From contig NZ_JAFFJU010000001.1 in assembly GCF_016924655.1 (NCBI RefSeq), forward strand, positions 1,054,001-1,118,000: DNA of 64,000 nt, in the 5' to 3' direction. Position 1 is the stretch's first letter; every line of letters begins with the position of its first letter. The position numbers and the translations under genes are program-made. This document shows, piece by piece, positions 17,839 through 26,690 of this stretch. Below the pieces are notes generated by a model. It had not been told where the DNA came from and ran no database searches. It worked only from the letters and a program-made list of their open reading frames with translations. The stretch is from Sphingomonas arenae (GTDB taxonomy: Bacteria; Pseudomonadota; Alphaproteobacteria; Sphingomonadales; Sphingomonadaceae).

Positions 17839-18492
17839 TCACCACGGCACCCGCTGCCCCTGGTAGTCGAAGAACTCGCCCGAATCCTTCGGCATGAGTC
17901 CGTCGATCACCCGGCGCATGCCCCGGATGCTCTCTCCGGGCGTCACGGGCGCATTCGCCCCACCCATGCGGGTCTGCACCCAGCCGGGGTGCAGCACGAC
18001 GCAGGTGAGGTCGCGTTCGGCCAGCGCCAGCGTTCGCCAAGCCATGTTGAGCGCCGTCTTGCTCGAGCGATAGGCGAGAAAGCCGCCGCTCGTATTGTCG
18101 GCAATCGAGCCCATGCGCGTGCTGATCGCGATCAGCTTCCCTCCCGCCGCGCGGACTGGCGGGAGAACCGCCTTCGCCAGCAGGTACGGGGCAATGGTGT
18201 TCACCGCGAACGTGCCTAGCCATTCACGCGCTTCGTCCGCATCGGCCGCTTCGCGCGGACCATAGGTTCCTGCATTCGCGATCAGGAGATCCAGGCGGTT
18301 CACGCCTGCGGAAAAGCTGGCGACCGCGTCGAGGTCGCTCATGTCCAGCTGCTCCACTCGCACGCCAACAGCCATCAGCTCGGGAGATCTTTGCCGCGCA
18401 GTGGCGATGACCTCCCACCCTTCGGCCTGGTACTGGCGCACGAACTCCAGCCCGAGCCCGCGGTTCGCGCCGGTGATGAGAACGGTCGGCAT
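17839..18492 (-). CDS. Short-chain dehydrogenase/reductase
   Basis: A 217-residue NAD(P)-dependent SDR. The nucleotide-binding GANRGLGLE (TGxxxGxG) is at about residues 7-15, and LLIANAGTYG (NNAG-type) is near 75. The catalytic Ser is in AISTRMGSIAD and the active-site YRSSK (YxxxK) is near 142. It resembles csgA-type/sepiapterin-reductase-like SDRs; the substrate is unknown. It is the last gene before a repeat on the minus strand, downstream of prs by 55 bases, but a shared function is not indicated. Confidence 0.88.
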   Translation of the reverse strand: MPTVLITGANRGLGLEFVRQYQAEGWEVIATARQRSPELMAVGVRVEQLDMSDLDAVASFSAGVNRLDLLIANAGTYGPREAADADEAREWLGTFAVNTIAPYLLAKAVLPPVRAAGGKLIAISTRMGSIADNTSGGFLAYRSSKTALNMAWRTLALAERDLTCVVLHPGWVQTRMGGANAPVTPGESIRGMRRVIDGLMPKDSGEFFDYQGQRVPW

Positions 18493-18547
18493 GACAAGCT
18501 CCTTCGCGGATCAACCGCGCTCCAACGCGGGCGCTCGCGGGAGGCTC

Positions 18548-19483
18548 CTAGTCGAACAGGCTGGAGACGCTGCTTTCGTCCGCGATTCGGCGGATCGCCT
18601 CGGCGAGCAGCGGGGCGATGGTCAGGCGCCGGATCTTGCCGCCCTTCACATCCGCCTCGCCCGAGAAGATCGAGTCGGTCACGACCAACTCGGTCAGCTC
18701 GCTCGCAGCCACGCGCGCCGCGGCGCCGCCGGAGAGCACGCCGTGGGTGACGTAGGCGACCACGTCCGTAGCGCCCTGCTGGCGAAGCGCGGCAGCGGCG
18801 TTGCACAGCGTTCCGGCCGAATCGACGATATCGTCGATCAGCACGCAGAAGCGTCCGTCCACGTCGCCGATGATGTTCATCACCTCCGACTCGCCGGCGC
18901 GCTCGCGGCGCTTGTCGACGATCGCCAGCGGGGCGTTATTCAAGCGCTTGGCGAGGCTTCGGGCTCGCACCACTCCGCCGACGTCCGGCGACACGACCGT
19001 GATCTCCTTTGAGCCAAAGCGGGCCTGGATATCCGCGCTCATGACCGGCGCGCCGAACAGATTGTCCGTAGGGATGTCGAAGAAGCCCTGGATCTGCCCG
19101 GCGTGGAGGTCGACGGAGAGCACCCGGTTGGCGCCAGCGACCGTGATCAGGTTGGCGACCAGCTTGGCGCTGATCGGGGTGCGGGGCCCCGGCTTCCGGT
19201 CCTGACGGGCATAGCCGAAATAAGGCAGTACCGCCGTGATTCGCTTGGCCGATGCGCGGCGCAGCGCATCGATGCAGATCAGCAGTTCCATCAGATTGTC
19301 GTTGGCCGGATAGCTGGTCGACTGGATGAGGAAGACGTCCTCGCCCCGGACGTTCTCGTGGATCTCGACGAATACTTCCTCGTCGGCGAACCGCCGAACG
19401 CTCGCCTGCGTCAATGGCAGTTCGAGATAATCGGAGATGGCCTTGGCGAGCGGCAGATTGGAGTTGCCGGCCAGCAGTTTCAT
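18548..19483 (-). CDS. prs: Ribose-phosphate pyrophosphokinase
   Basis: A 311-residue PRPP synthetase, giving 5-phosphoribosyl-1-diphosphate for nucleotide, His, Trp and NAD synthesis. Clear blocks: [11 protein letters not shown] (near 95), the metal/ATP site [16 protein letters not shown] (near 125-140) and the PRPP loop [12 protein letters not shown] (near 213-224). The length is standard for class I. It is divergent from nadE, whose product uses a PRPP-derived pathway, across an 80-base spacer. Confidence 0.97.
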   Translation of the reverse strand: MKLLAGNSNLPLAKAISDYLELPLTQASVRRFADEEVFVEIHENVRGEDVFLIQSTSYPANDNLMELLICIDALRRASAKRITAVLPYFGYARQDRKPGPRTPISAKLVANLITVAGANRVLSVDLHAGQIQGFFDIPTDNLFGAPVMSADIQARFGSKEITVVSPDVGGVVRARSLAKRLNNAPLAIVDKRRERAGESEVMNIIGDVDGRFCVLIDDIVDSAGTLCNAAAALRQQGATDVVAYVTHGVLSGGAAARVAASELTELVVTDSIFSGEADVKGGKIRRLTIAPLLAEAIRRIADESSVSSLFD

Positions 19484-19563
19484 GAGGTGCCCCTTCCCGA
19501 GATGGCTCCCTCTAGCGAGCCGCGACGTTGGACGAAAGACTTCCCGCCGCTAGAGAGCCTCGC

Positions 19564-21222
19564 ATGACCGAACGCCTGATCATTGCGCTTGCCCAGATGA
19601 ACCAGCGCGTGGGGGACCTCGCCGGTAATGCCGCGGCGATCCTCCAGATGCGGGAGCGGGCCGGCGGCGCGGACCTGCTGCTGGTGCCGGAGCTCCAGCT
19701 GACCGGCTACCCGCCCGAGGACCTGGTGCTGAAGCCGGAGTTCCTGCGGCGGACCGAGGAGGAAGCGGCGAAACTCGTCGCAGCGACGCAGGCGCCGGGC
19801 CCGGCCGTAGCGTTCGGCTCGATCGTGCTGCGCGACGGCAAGCCCTACAATGCGATGATCGTCGCCGACGGCGGGCGCGGGTTGTTCGTGACCTCGAAGC
19901 GGGAGCTGCCGAACTATGGCACCTTCGACGAGAAGCGCGTCTTTGCATCCGGACCTCTCCCCAAGGTGTTCGAGTTCCGCGGCGTCCGCATCGGCCTGCC
20001 GATCTGCGAAGACATATGGCTGGAAGACGTGTGCGAGCATCTGGCGGCCGAAGGCGCAGAGCTGCTGCTGGTGGCGAACGGCAGTCCGTACGAGCTCGAC
20101 AAGGACGACCTCCGCCAGAGCCTGGTGCAAAGCCGCGTCGCGACAAGCGGCCTTGCGATGGCCTATCTCAATCGGGTCGGTGGACAAGACGAGCTGGCGT
20201 TCGACGGTTCGTCCTTCGTCGTGAACCCGGACGGGGAACTGGTGGTCCAGTTGCCCGACTGGGAAGAAGCGCTGCTGCTGACACAGTGGAAGCGCTCGTC
20301 AGGCAAGTGGACCTGCACCACGCGCGAGCAGCACGAACTCGATCAGTTCCCCGCCGACATCTACCACGCCATGATGGTTGGCCTGCGCGACTATGTGCAG
20401 CGCAACGGCTTCCCCGGCGTGATCCTTGGCCTGTCTGGCGGGATCGACAGTGCCTTGTCGGCGGCGGTCGCGGTGGATGCGCTCGGGCCAGACAAGGTGT
20501 GGGGCGTGATGATGCCGTCCGTGTACACCGGCAGCACCTCGGTGGAGGACGCGCAGGAGTGTGCTGAGTTGCTCGGCTGCCGCCATGACGTCATCCCGAT
20601 CGTGCCCGGGGTGGATGCGTTGAGTGTGATGCTGAAGGACGCGTTCGCGGGGCGCAAGCCGGACCTTGCCGAGGAGAACATCCAGGCCAGGCTGCGAATG
20701 GTCACCCTGATGGCGCTGTCCAACAAGTTCGGCCACATGCTGCTGACCACCGGCAACAAGTCGGAGATGAGCGTGGGTTACGCCACCCTCTACGGCGACA
20801 TGGCTGGCGGCTATTCCGTGCTCAAGGACGCCTACAAGACGACCGTGTTCAAGCTGTCGCGCTGGCGCAATGCGCACAAGCCAGACGACTCGCTCGGCCC
20901 TGACGGCCCCGTCATGCCGCAGCGCGTGATCAACAAGCCGCCAACGGCCGAGCTCCGCCCCGACCAGAAGGACGAGGACAGCTTGCCCCCCTATGAGCTG
21001 CTCGATCCGATTCTCGTCGGGCTCGTCGATGCCGAGAAGTCCGTCGCCGAGGTGGCGGCGGAAACGGGCGCCGACGTCAAGGTGGTGGCGGAAATGGAGA
21101 AGCTGGTCCTCCGCGCCGAGTACAAGCGGCGCCAGGCTCCGCCCGGGGTGAAGATCGGCGGCCGCAACTTCGGCCGCGACCGCCGCTATCCGATCACCAA
21201 CGCGTTCCGGACTGCGCGATGA
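19564..21222 (+). CDS. nadE: Glutamine-dependent NAD+ synthase
   Basis: A 552-residue two-domain enzyme making NAD+ from deamido-NAD+ with ammonia from glutamine. The N-terminal nitrilase-type glutaminase domain has Glu in ELQLTGYPPED, Lys in SKRELPNYG, and the nucleophile Cys in GLPICEDIW. The C-terminal synthetase domain has the PP-loop LGLSGGIDSAL near residue 295 and TTGNKSEMSVGYAT further on. The ATG at 19564 is chosen because family homology starts there. Its stop overlaps the gltX start (ATGA), giving a coupled pair. Confidence 0.96.
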   Translation: MTERLIIALAQMNQRVGDLAGNAAAILQMRERAGGADLLLVPELQLTGYPPEDLVLKPEFLRRTEEEAAKLVAATQAPGPAVAFGSIVLRDGKPYNAMIVADGGRGLFVTSKRELPNYGTFDEKRVFASGPLPKVFEFRGVRIGLPICEDIWLEDVCEHLAAEGAELLLVANGSPYELDKDDLRQSLVQSRVATSGLAMAYLNRVGGQDELAFDGSSFVVNPDGELVVQLPDWEEALLLTQWKRSSGKWTCTTREQHELDQFPADIYHAMMVGLRDYVQRNGFPGVILGLSGGIDSALSAAVAVDALGPDKVWGVMMPSVYTGSTSVEDAQECAELLGCRHDVIPIVPGVDALSVMLKDAFAGRKPDLAEENIQARLRMVTLMALSNKFGHMLLTTGNKSEMSVGYATLYGDMAGGYSVLKDAYKTTVFKLSRWRNAHKPDDSLGPDGPVMPQRVINKPPTAELRPDQKDEDSLPPYELLDPILVGLVDAEKSVAEVAAETGADVKVVAEMEKLVLRAEYKRRQAPPGVKIGGRNFGRDRRYPITNAFRTAR

Positions 21223-22538
21223 GCGTCGTCACCCGCTTCGCTCCGTCGCCCACCGGGCGCCTCCACGTCGGCAATATCCGAACGGCGCTGCACAACTTCC
21301 TGTTCGCCCGAAAGCATGGGGGTCGCTTCCTGCTGCGGATCGACGACACCGACCGCGAGCGCTCCACGCCCGAGAACGAGCAGCAGATCCGCGACGACCT
21401 TGCCTGGCTCGGCCTCCACCCGGACGATAGCGTCCGCCAGTCGGACCGCTTCGCCCTGTACGAGCGCGAGTTCGAGCGGCTGCGCGCGGCCGGCCGGGTC
21501 TATGCCTGCTACGAGACCCCGCAGGAACTCGATCTCCGTCGGAAGATCCTGCTCGGGCGCGGGCTCCCCCCAGTTTACGAGCGGCCCGAGGGCGATAACG
21601 AAGCCGTTCCCGGCCGCGAGCCGCACTGGCGCTTCCGGCTCGACCACGACCAGCCGATCGCATGGGAAGACCTCATCCGCGGCGAGCAGCGCTTCGATCC
21701 CCACCTGCTCAGCGACCCCGTTATCCGCCGGGCCGACGGGTCGTGGCTCTACCTCCTGCCGAGCGTCATCGACGACGTGGATCTCGGCATCACGCACATC
21801 GTGCGGGGCGAGGACCATGTGTCCAACAGCGCGGTCCAGCTACAGATGTTCGCCGCACTGGGGGCCGAACCGCCTCACCTCGCCCACGAAGCGCTGCTGG
21901 TCGCGGCCGAGGGCAAGCTGTCCAAGCGCCTTGGCGCGGTCGGCGTCGGAGCCATGCAGGACGCCGGCCTCGAGCCCATGGCATTGCTCTCGCAGCTGGC
22001 GCATCTCGGCACCTCCCATCCGGTCGAGGCGACACCTGGTCTGGATACCCTCGCCGATAGCTTCGACTTCGCACATTTCGGCCGGGCACCGGCGCATTTC
22101 GACTTCCACGATGTCGAGCTGCTGAATGCCAAGCTGCTCCACCAGCTGCCGTACGAGGCTGTCTGCGACCGTTTGCCTGCCGACCTCGCGCCAGAGGACT
22201 GGCACCTGCTCCGCGGCAACCTCGCGCATCTCTCCGAGGCAAGCGCCTGGGTGCCCGTGCTTCACGGCGCGATTGCCTGTCCTGAGCTGCCCGCGGACGA
22301 CCGTGCCTTTCTCGCCGAGGCAGCACGGAACGTCCCGGGAATCGACTGGTGCGCCGACCCCTGGCACTCGCTCACCGGTGCGCTCAAGGAGCGCACGGGC
22401 CGCAAGGGCAAGCCGTTGTTCCTGCCGTTGCGCCTGGCCCTTACGGGGCGCGACTCGGGTCCTGAGATGGGTCCGCTGGTCAAGCGCCTGGGTCGAGAGC
22501 GCACGCTGGAACGACTTCGAGCCGCAGCAAGCGCCTGA
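21219..22538 (+). CDS. gltX: Glutamyl-tRNA synthetase
   Basis: A 439-residue class I aminoacyl-tRNA synthetase. FAPSPTGRLHVGN holds the HIGH-type motif (HVGN), LLRIDDTDRERS is the family signature, and GKLSKRLG is the KMSKS-type loop. Alphaproteobacteria commonly carry two GltX proteins, one favouring tRNA-Glu and the other tRNA-Gln for transamidation. Which one this is cannot be settled without its paralogue; the shorter length fits the second type. It is coupled to nadE by a four-base overlap. Confidence 0.93.
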   Translation: MSVVTRFAPSPTGRLHVGNIRTALHNFLFARKHGGRFLLRIDDTDRERSTPENEQQIRDDLAWLGLHPDDSVRQSDRFALYEREFERLRAAGRVYACYETPQELDLRRKILLGRGLPPVYERPEGDNEAVPGREPHWRFRLDHDQPIAWEDLIRGEQRFDPHLLSDPVIRRADGSWLYLLPSVIDDVDLGITHIVRGEDHVSNSAVQLQMFAALGAEPPHLAHEALLVAAEGKLSKRLGAVGVGAMQDAGLEPMALLSQLAHLGTSHPVEATPGLDTLADSFDFAHFGRAPAHFDFHDVELLNAKLLHQLPYEAVCDRLPADLAPEDWHLLRGNLAHLSEASAWVPVLHGAIACPELPADDRAFLAEAARNVPGIDWCADPWHSLTGALKERTGRKGKPLFLPLRLALTGRDSGPEMGPLVKRLGRERTLERLRAAASA

Positions 22539-22582
22539 AAACCGAAACTTTGCCAGATCAAAAGGAGCTTGCCTCCAATCTG

Positions 22583-22598
22583 TGATGTTGTAACATCA
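22583..22598. promoter_or_regulatory. Perfect inverted repeat upstream of the tonB-like gene
   Basis: TGATGTTGTAACATCA has perfect 7-base arms around GT. It lies 24 bases before the start codon, just ahead of the GAGGAGG ribosome-binding site. A candidate operator for a dimeric repressor or a short 5'-UTR hairpin; the regulator is unknown. Confidence 0.45.
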
Positions 22599-22622
22599 AC
22601 TCACCTGCAAGAGGAGGCCGTC

Positions 22623-23303
22623 ATGCTTGCTTATGCCGCCCACCGCCGCCCCCGGCGCCACCTGTCCCCCACCATGCTGAGCTTGATCATCGGAGGCCAC
22701 GCGGTTGCCATCGCCTTCCTGGTCACGGCCAAGATGGAGGTGAACCCGTTTGTCCCGAAAACACCGATCACCATCGAGCCCATTCCCCTGCCCAAGGACC
22801 CTCCGCCTCCGGAGCCCAGGCCCAAGACCGATCCGCGGACGCCCGCTCAGCAGCAGCCGAGTGTCATCACGCCCACGCCGCCGCTCTACCCGCCGCTGCC
22901 GGACAATCCAGTGGTCGATAGTGGTCCGGCCACTACGGACATCATCCCCGACATCCGGCCGATCATCGACGCGCCGCTCGGGCCGAAAGTGGAGCCGCTC
23001 CCTATCAAGGAGCCGGTGAAGGTCGCCGCCCGGCTGGCGACGCCGGCCGACCTGCTTCGGCCGCCTTACCCCGACTCCAAGCTGCGTACGGAGGAAGAGG
23101 CCGTGCTGAAGCTTCGCCTCGGCATCGACGAGCGCGGGCGGGTGGTGAGTGTCGAGCCGGTCGGCGCGGCCGATCCCGAGTTCCTCCAGGCTGCCCGCAA
23201 GCACCTGATCCGCACCTGGCGGTACAAGCCGGCGACGGAGGATGGGCGCCCGGTTGCGACCAGCATCACCATCACGCTCCGGTTCGAGATGCGCGACGTC
23301 TGA
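22623..23303 (+). CDS. Energy transducer TonB-like protein
   Basis: A 226-residue protein. A single N-terminal transmembrane helix (about residues 20-42) is followed by a Pro-rich periplasm-spanning region with KP/EP and PPP repeats (about 50-140). The C-terminal TonB domain has LRLGIDERGRVVSVEPV and FLQAARKHLIRTWRYKPA. TonB transmits proton-motive energy from ExbBD to outer-membrane receptors such as the one at 37.7 kb. No exbB or exbD is nearby. A strong GAGGAGG ribosome-binding site fixes the ATG at 22623. Confidence 0.92.
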   Translation: MLAYAAHRRPRRHLSPTMLSLIIGGHAVAIAFLVTAKMEVNPFVPKTPITIEPIPLPKDPPPPEPRPKTDPRTPAQQQPSVITPTPPLYPPLPDNPVVDSGPATTDIIPDIRPIIDAPLGPKVEPLPIKEPVKVAARLATPADLLRPPYPDSKLRTEEEAVLKLRLGIDERGRVVSVEPVGAADPEFLQAARKHLIRTWRYKPATEDGRPVATSITITLRFEMRDV

Positions 23304-23312
23304 GCCTCTGGT

Positions 23313-23338
23313 CCGGGCGGGGGTAGTGCTCCGCCCGG
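23313..23338 (+). terminator. Terminator-like hairpin after the tonB-like gene
   Basis: Perfect 8-base arms CCGGGCGG (23313-23320) and CCGCCCGG (23331-23338) flank a 10-base loop, 10 bases after the stop codon. No clear T-run follows, so termination may be partial or Rho-assisted. Confidence 0.5.
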
Positions 23339-23359
23339 CTCCGTCCTATCTACGGCTCC

Positions 23360-23683
23360 ATGCCGGTTCTTCCGCCTTTCTCCAGGCCGAGTGTCGCTCT
23401 GGCCGACCTCAAGGCCTTCCTGCGGAACCGTGATCGGGATCGCCTGCTCGGTGGTGCGCTGGCGCTGCTGATCACCGCGATCATCGTGATCGTGTTCTTC
23501 CTGGACGCGAAGGTGAACACAGCGCCGCCGCCGCAGATCATCTACACGGAAAGCTGGACGGCCAACCGCACGGATGCTGAGATCGTGGCTGAGCAGAAGA
23601 AGGACCAGGCGGCGCGAGAAGCGGCGCAGAAGGAGCGTCAACGCCAGTTCAAGGAGCTGCAGGATAAGCTCGGCATCGAGTGA
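23360..23683 (+). CDS. Small single-pass membrane protein, unknown function
   Basis: A 107-residue protein. There is a basic N-terminal region, one strong transmembrane helix (about residues 32-50, ALALLITAIIVIVFFL), then a polar C-terminal tail. That tail ends in a probable alpha-helical coiled coil rich in Lys/Gln/Glu/Ala (about 72-105). No family is recognised. It precedes ribD by 10 bases on the same strand, so it may be in the riboflavin operon by position only. The ATG lacks an evident ribosome-binding site. Confidence 0.75.
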   Translation: MPVLPPFSRPSVALADLKAFLRNRDRDRLLGGALALLITAIIVIVFFLDAKVNTAPPPQIIYTESWTANRTDAEIVAEQKKDQAAREAAQKERQRQFKELQDKLGIE

Positions 23684-23693
23684 CGCCCGCTGG

Positions 23694-24728
23694 ATGGCCG
23701 AAGCGATCGCGCTCGGCGCCGGCGCTCGGGGGCGGACTGCGCCCAATCCGAACGTTGGCTGCGTCATCGTCTCAAATGAGGAGGTCGTCGGTCGCGGCGC
23801 TACCGAGCGTGGGGGTCGCCCACATGCCGAAGCAGTTGCGTTGGCAGAGGCGGGGGAAAGGGCACGTGGAGCGACCCTCTACACCAGCCTGGAGCCTTGC
23901 GCTCACCGCAGCCAGCGTGGACCGACCTGTGCGCACCTGATCATCGACGCGGGCGTGAGCCGGGTCGTCGCCGCCCTGCAGGACCCGGACGAACGAACGG
24001 CGGGCGATGGCGTCCGCCAGCTGCGGGACGCCGGCATTCAGGTCGATGTGGGCGAGGGCGCGAACCCAGCGGCGGAGTCGATGCCTGGCTGGCTCACCCG
24101 CCTCAGGCTCCGCCGGCCCCGCGTCACCCTGAAGCTGGCCTTGTCGATCGACGGGAAGGTCGCGCTGCCGTCGGGCGAATCGAAGTGGATCACCGGCGAG
24201 GACGCCCGCGCCCACGTCCATCTGGAACGGGCGCATAGCGACATGATCTTGGTCGGACGCGGCACGCTGCTGGCGGACCGGCCGCGGCTGGATGTACGTC
24301 TTCCAGGTCTCGAGGAATGGTCGCCAAGGCGCGCCTTGCTCACTCGCGGGGAGCCCGTGGAGGGCTGGGAAATCCTGCGTTCCCCGGAGGATGTCTATCG
24401 GCTTCATGACGTCAACGACCTGCTGGTCGAGGGCGGGTCGGCGACGGCCACGGCTTTCCTTGCGGCCGACCTGGTCGACCGTATCCTCCTCTACCGGGCA
24501 CCGATCATCATCGGCGAGGGGAAGCAGAGCGTCGGCTACATCGGACTGGATGCGATCGGCGATGCGCACGGTCGGTGGATAGCGCGCGACGGCCGTCCGC
24601 TTGGCATCGACCGGCTCGAAGTCTACGAGCGGGTGAGGGGCGTCACTCCCGCGCAGGCGGGGGTCCACCTCCTGAACAAGCCACAAGAACAACAGGCGGG
24701 AAATGCACTCCCGTCTTCGCGGGAATGA
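23694..24728 (+). CDS. ribD: Bifunctional riboflavin biosynthesis deaminase/reductase RibD
   Basis: A 344-residue protein. The N-terminal zinc deaminase has GRTAPNPNVGCV, HAEAVAL and EPCAHRSQRGPTCAH. The C-terminal reductase has KLALSIDGKVAL, ITGEDAR and LLVEGGSATATAFL. It converts 2,5-diamino-6-ribosylamino-pyrimidinone phosphate to the reduced uracil intermediate. The ATG at 23694 is the first start consistent with family homology. The last 28-29 residues (from GVTPAQAGVH to PSSRE) are encoded by a dispersed palindromic repeat, and the stop codon lies in the repeat's second arm; the family normally ends near VYERV. Confidence 0.94.
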   Translation: MAEAIALGAGARGRTAPNPNVGCVIVSNEEVVGRGATERGGRPHAEAVALAEAGERARGATLYTSLEPCAHRSQRGPTCAHLIIDAGVSRVVAALQDPDERTAGDGVRQLRDAGIQVDVGEGANPAAESMPGWLTRLRLRRPRVTLKLALSIDGKVALPSGESKWITGEDARAHVHLERAHSDMILVGRGTLLADRPRLDVRLPGLEEWSPRRALLTRGEPVEGWEILRSPEDVYRLHDVNDLLVEGGSATATAFLAADLVDRILLYRAPIIIGEGKQSVGYIGLDAIGDAHGRWIARDGRPLGIDRLEVYERVRGVTPAQAGVHLLNKPQEQQAGNALPSSRE

Positions 24729-24730
24729 CG
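24641..24730. repeat. Dispersed palindromic repeat overlapping the 3' end of ribD
   Basis: A second copy of the repeat at 17745-17834: the left arm 24641-24669 and right arm 24702-24730 are inverted relative to each other. Both carry the CTCCCG...CGGG core and end in CGTCA/TGACG. The left arm read in the ribD frame gives GVTPAQAGVH; the right arm supplies the TGA stop of ribD. ribE starts 8 bases later. Confidence 0.85.
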
Positions 24731-24737
24731 AACTAGC

Positions 24738-25343
24738 ATGTTCACCGGCATCATCACCGACATCGGCACCGTCCGCTCCGCCGAGCAGCGGGGCGACCTG
24801 CGCCTCACCATTGCCTGCGGATACGACCTGGCTACGGTTGATCTCGGCGCGTCCATTGCTTGTTCGGGCGTGTGTCTCACGGTCGTCGACAAGGGCGAGG
24901 ACTGGTTTGCCGTGGATGTGTCGGGCGAGACGCTAAGCCGCACGGCGGCCGGTCAGTGGCAGGAGGGCGCACGCCTGAACCTGGAGCGCGCGCTGCGGGT
25001 TGGGGACGAACTCGGTGGACATATCGTCACCGGTCACGTCGACGGTATCGGCGAGGTCGTCGGCACCTGTGAAGATGGCGCCTCGACCCGCATCGGCATC
25101 CGCGTGGCGCGCGAGCTCGGTCCGGCACTCGCGCCGAAGGGCTCCGTGACGCTCGATGGCGTGTCCCTGACCGTCAACGATGTGCGCGACCATGAGGGCG
25201 AGACGCACTTCTCCGTGAATATCATCCCGCATACCGCGCAACACACCACACTCGGAGACCTCGTTGGCGGGCGACAGCTTAATGTGGAGATCGACGTTCT
25301 GGCGCGCTATCTGGAACGGATGCTGGCTGCTCGCGACTCATAG
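24738..25343 (+). CDS. ribE: Riboflavin synthase alpha chain
   Basis: A 201-residue protein built of two tandem lumazine-binding domains. The first begins MFTGIITDIG with SIACSGVCLTVVD; the second contains GHIVTGHVDGIG and SVTLDGVSLTVN. It dismutates two 6,7-dimethyl-8-ribityllumazine molecules into riboflavin and the pyrimidine precursor. It follows ribD by 9 bases across the end of the repeat. Length is standard. Confidence 0.95.
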   Translation: MFTGIITDIGTVRSAEQRGDLRLTIACGYDLATVDLGASIACSGVCLTVVDKGEDWFAVDVSGETLSRTAAGQWQEGARLNLERALRVGDELGGHIVTGHVDGIGEVVGTCEDGASTRIGIRVARELGPALAPKGSVTLDGVSLTVNDVRDHEGETHFSVNIIPHTAQHTTLGDLVGGRQLNVEIDVLARYLERMLAARDS

Positions 25344-25353
25344 GCATGTTTCT

Positions 25354-25393
25354 GATGTGACTGCGTAGGGTTACATCTCACACCGTGGTGTGA
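25354..25393 (+). promoter_or_regulatory. Palindromic operator-like region in the ribB promoter
   Basis: TCACACCGTGGTGTGA (25378-25393) has perfect 7-base arms around GT. Just upstream, GATGTGAC (25354-25361) and GTTACATC (25370-25377) form a second, imperfect inverted repeat. A plausible promoter has TTACAT (25371-25376) as -35 and GATAGT (25392-25397) as -10, so the perfect palindrome lies between them, the classical position for a repressor. The start codon at 25406 would then be at or near the 5' end of the RNA. The spacer is too short for an FMN riboswitch. Confidence 0.6.
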
Positions 25394-25405
25394 TAGTACT
25401 TGGCG

Positions 25406-26686
25406 ATGTCCAGCACCCTCATCGACCGACTTACTGCTATCGTCGACACTGGCGAGATTAGTCGCTCCGGCCTTGCCCGGGCGGCAGGGCTCCACCCCAA
25501 TTCGCTCCGCAAGCTGGGTGCGCCCGACTGGAACCCGACCGCCGAGACGCTCGGCCGCCTCGAGAAACTGCTCCAGCGCGGCACGGCCGAGGTGATGGTC
25601 GGCCCCGAAGCCATCATCAACGAGGCGCGCAATGGCCGCATGTACATCCTGGTTGACGACGACGATCGGGAAAATGAGGGCGACCTGATTATTCCGGCCC
25701 AGATGGCGACGCCGGATGCGATCAACTTCATGGCCCGCCACGGCCGCGGGCTGATCTGCCTCGCCCTCACTCACGAACGCGTGCAGCAGCTTCAGCTGCC
25801 CTTGATGGCGCGCACCAACGGCACCCGGCACGAAACCGCGTTCACCGTGTCGATTGAGGCCCGCGAAGGCGTCTCGACGGGCATCAGCGCAGCGGACCGG
25901 GCTCGCACGGTCGCGGTCGCAATCGACGCGGCCAACGGACCGCATGCGCTCGTTTCCCCTGGCCACGTCTTCCCACTCGTGGCGCGTCCAGGCGGTGTGC
26001 TGGTCCGCGCCGGCCATACGGAGGCAGCCGTTGACGTTTCGCGGCTGGCGGGCCTCAACCCTTCCGGCGTGATCTGCGAGATCATGCGCGAAGACGGGAC
26101 CATGGCCCGGCTGGACGACCTGATCGACTTTGCGCGCCAGCACGGCCTCAAGATCGGGACGATCCGCGACCTCATCGCCTACCGCCTCAAGAAGGACCAT
26201 ATGGTCGAGCGGGTGGCCGACACCGCGTTCACCAGCGCGTCGGGAGTGCAGTGGCAGGCGCAGGTGTTCCGGGACAAGGCGACGGGCGCAGAACAACTCG
26301 CGCTGGTGCTCGGGCCGCTCGATCCCAGCCGGCCGACGCTGGTGCGCATGCACAGCCTCGATCTTTTCGCCGACGTCCTGGGCGAGCAGAGCTGCCGTAC
26401 CGGACTGTTGCAGGGCGCGATGCGGATGATCGAGGTGGAAGGCTCCGGCGTCATCGTCGCGCTTCATGCGGCGGACCCGGGATCGCTGTCCCGCTCGGCC
26501 GACCGGCGCTCCGGCAAGGACGTGGAGCCGGGCGAGATGCTGCGCAGCTACGGCATCGGCGCGCAGATCCTGGCCGCGCTCAACATCCACGACATGATCC
26601 TGCTCACCAACACGCGGCATTCGCCCGTCGGCCTTGGCGGCTATGGCCTGGCCATCGTCGAAGAGCGCCCCATCCCCACGGAGTGA
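25406..26686 (+). CDS. ribB: HTH-fused 3,4-dihydroxy-2-butanone-4-phosphate synthase with degenerate RibA-like domain
   Basis: A 426-residue protein. Residues about 5-58 form a helix-turn-helix-like module ([19 protein letters not shown], then [15 protein letters not shown]) that is not part of the enzyme family. The RibB domain follows (about 65-260) with the metal-binding [11 protein letters not shown] and [12 protein letters not shown]. The C-terminal region (about 265-426) aligns with GTP cyclohydrolase II but lacks its zinc cysteines, so RibA activity is probably lost. The enzyme makes the four-carbon riboflavin precursor from ribulose 5-phosphate. No ribosome-binding site precedes the ATG. 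A palindrome sits in its promoter, suggesting self-regulation by the fused domain. Confidence 0.92.
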   Translation: MSSTLIDRLTAIVDTGEISRSGLARAAGLHPNSLRKLGAPDWNPTAETLGRLEKLLQRGTAEVMVGPEAIINEARNGRMYILVDDDDRENEGDLIIPAQMATPDAINFMARHGRGLICLALTHERVQQLQLPLMARTNGTRHETAFTVSIEAREGVSTGISAADRARTVAVAIDAANGPHALVSPGHVFPLVARPGGVLVRAGHTEAAVDVSRLAGLNPSGVICEIMREDGTMARLDDLIDFARQHGLKIGTIRDLIAYRLKKDHMVERVADTAFTSASGVQWQAQVFRDKATGAEQLALVLGPLDPSRPTLVRMHSLDLFADVLGEQSCRTGLLQGAMRMIEVEGSGVIVALHAADPGSLSRSADRRSGKDVEPGEMLRSYGIGAQILAALNIHDMILLTNTRHSPVGLGGYGLAIVEERPIPTE

Positions 26687-26690
26687 TCGA

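Noticed and set aside
25344-25405. FMN riboswitch upstream of ribB
   Set aside because: The gap is only 62 bases, too short for the ~140-base aptamer, and no conserved aptamer elements are visible.
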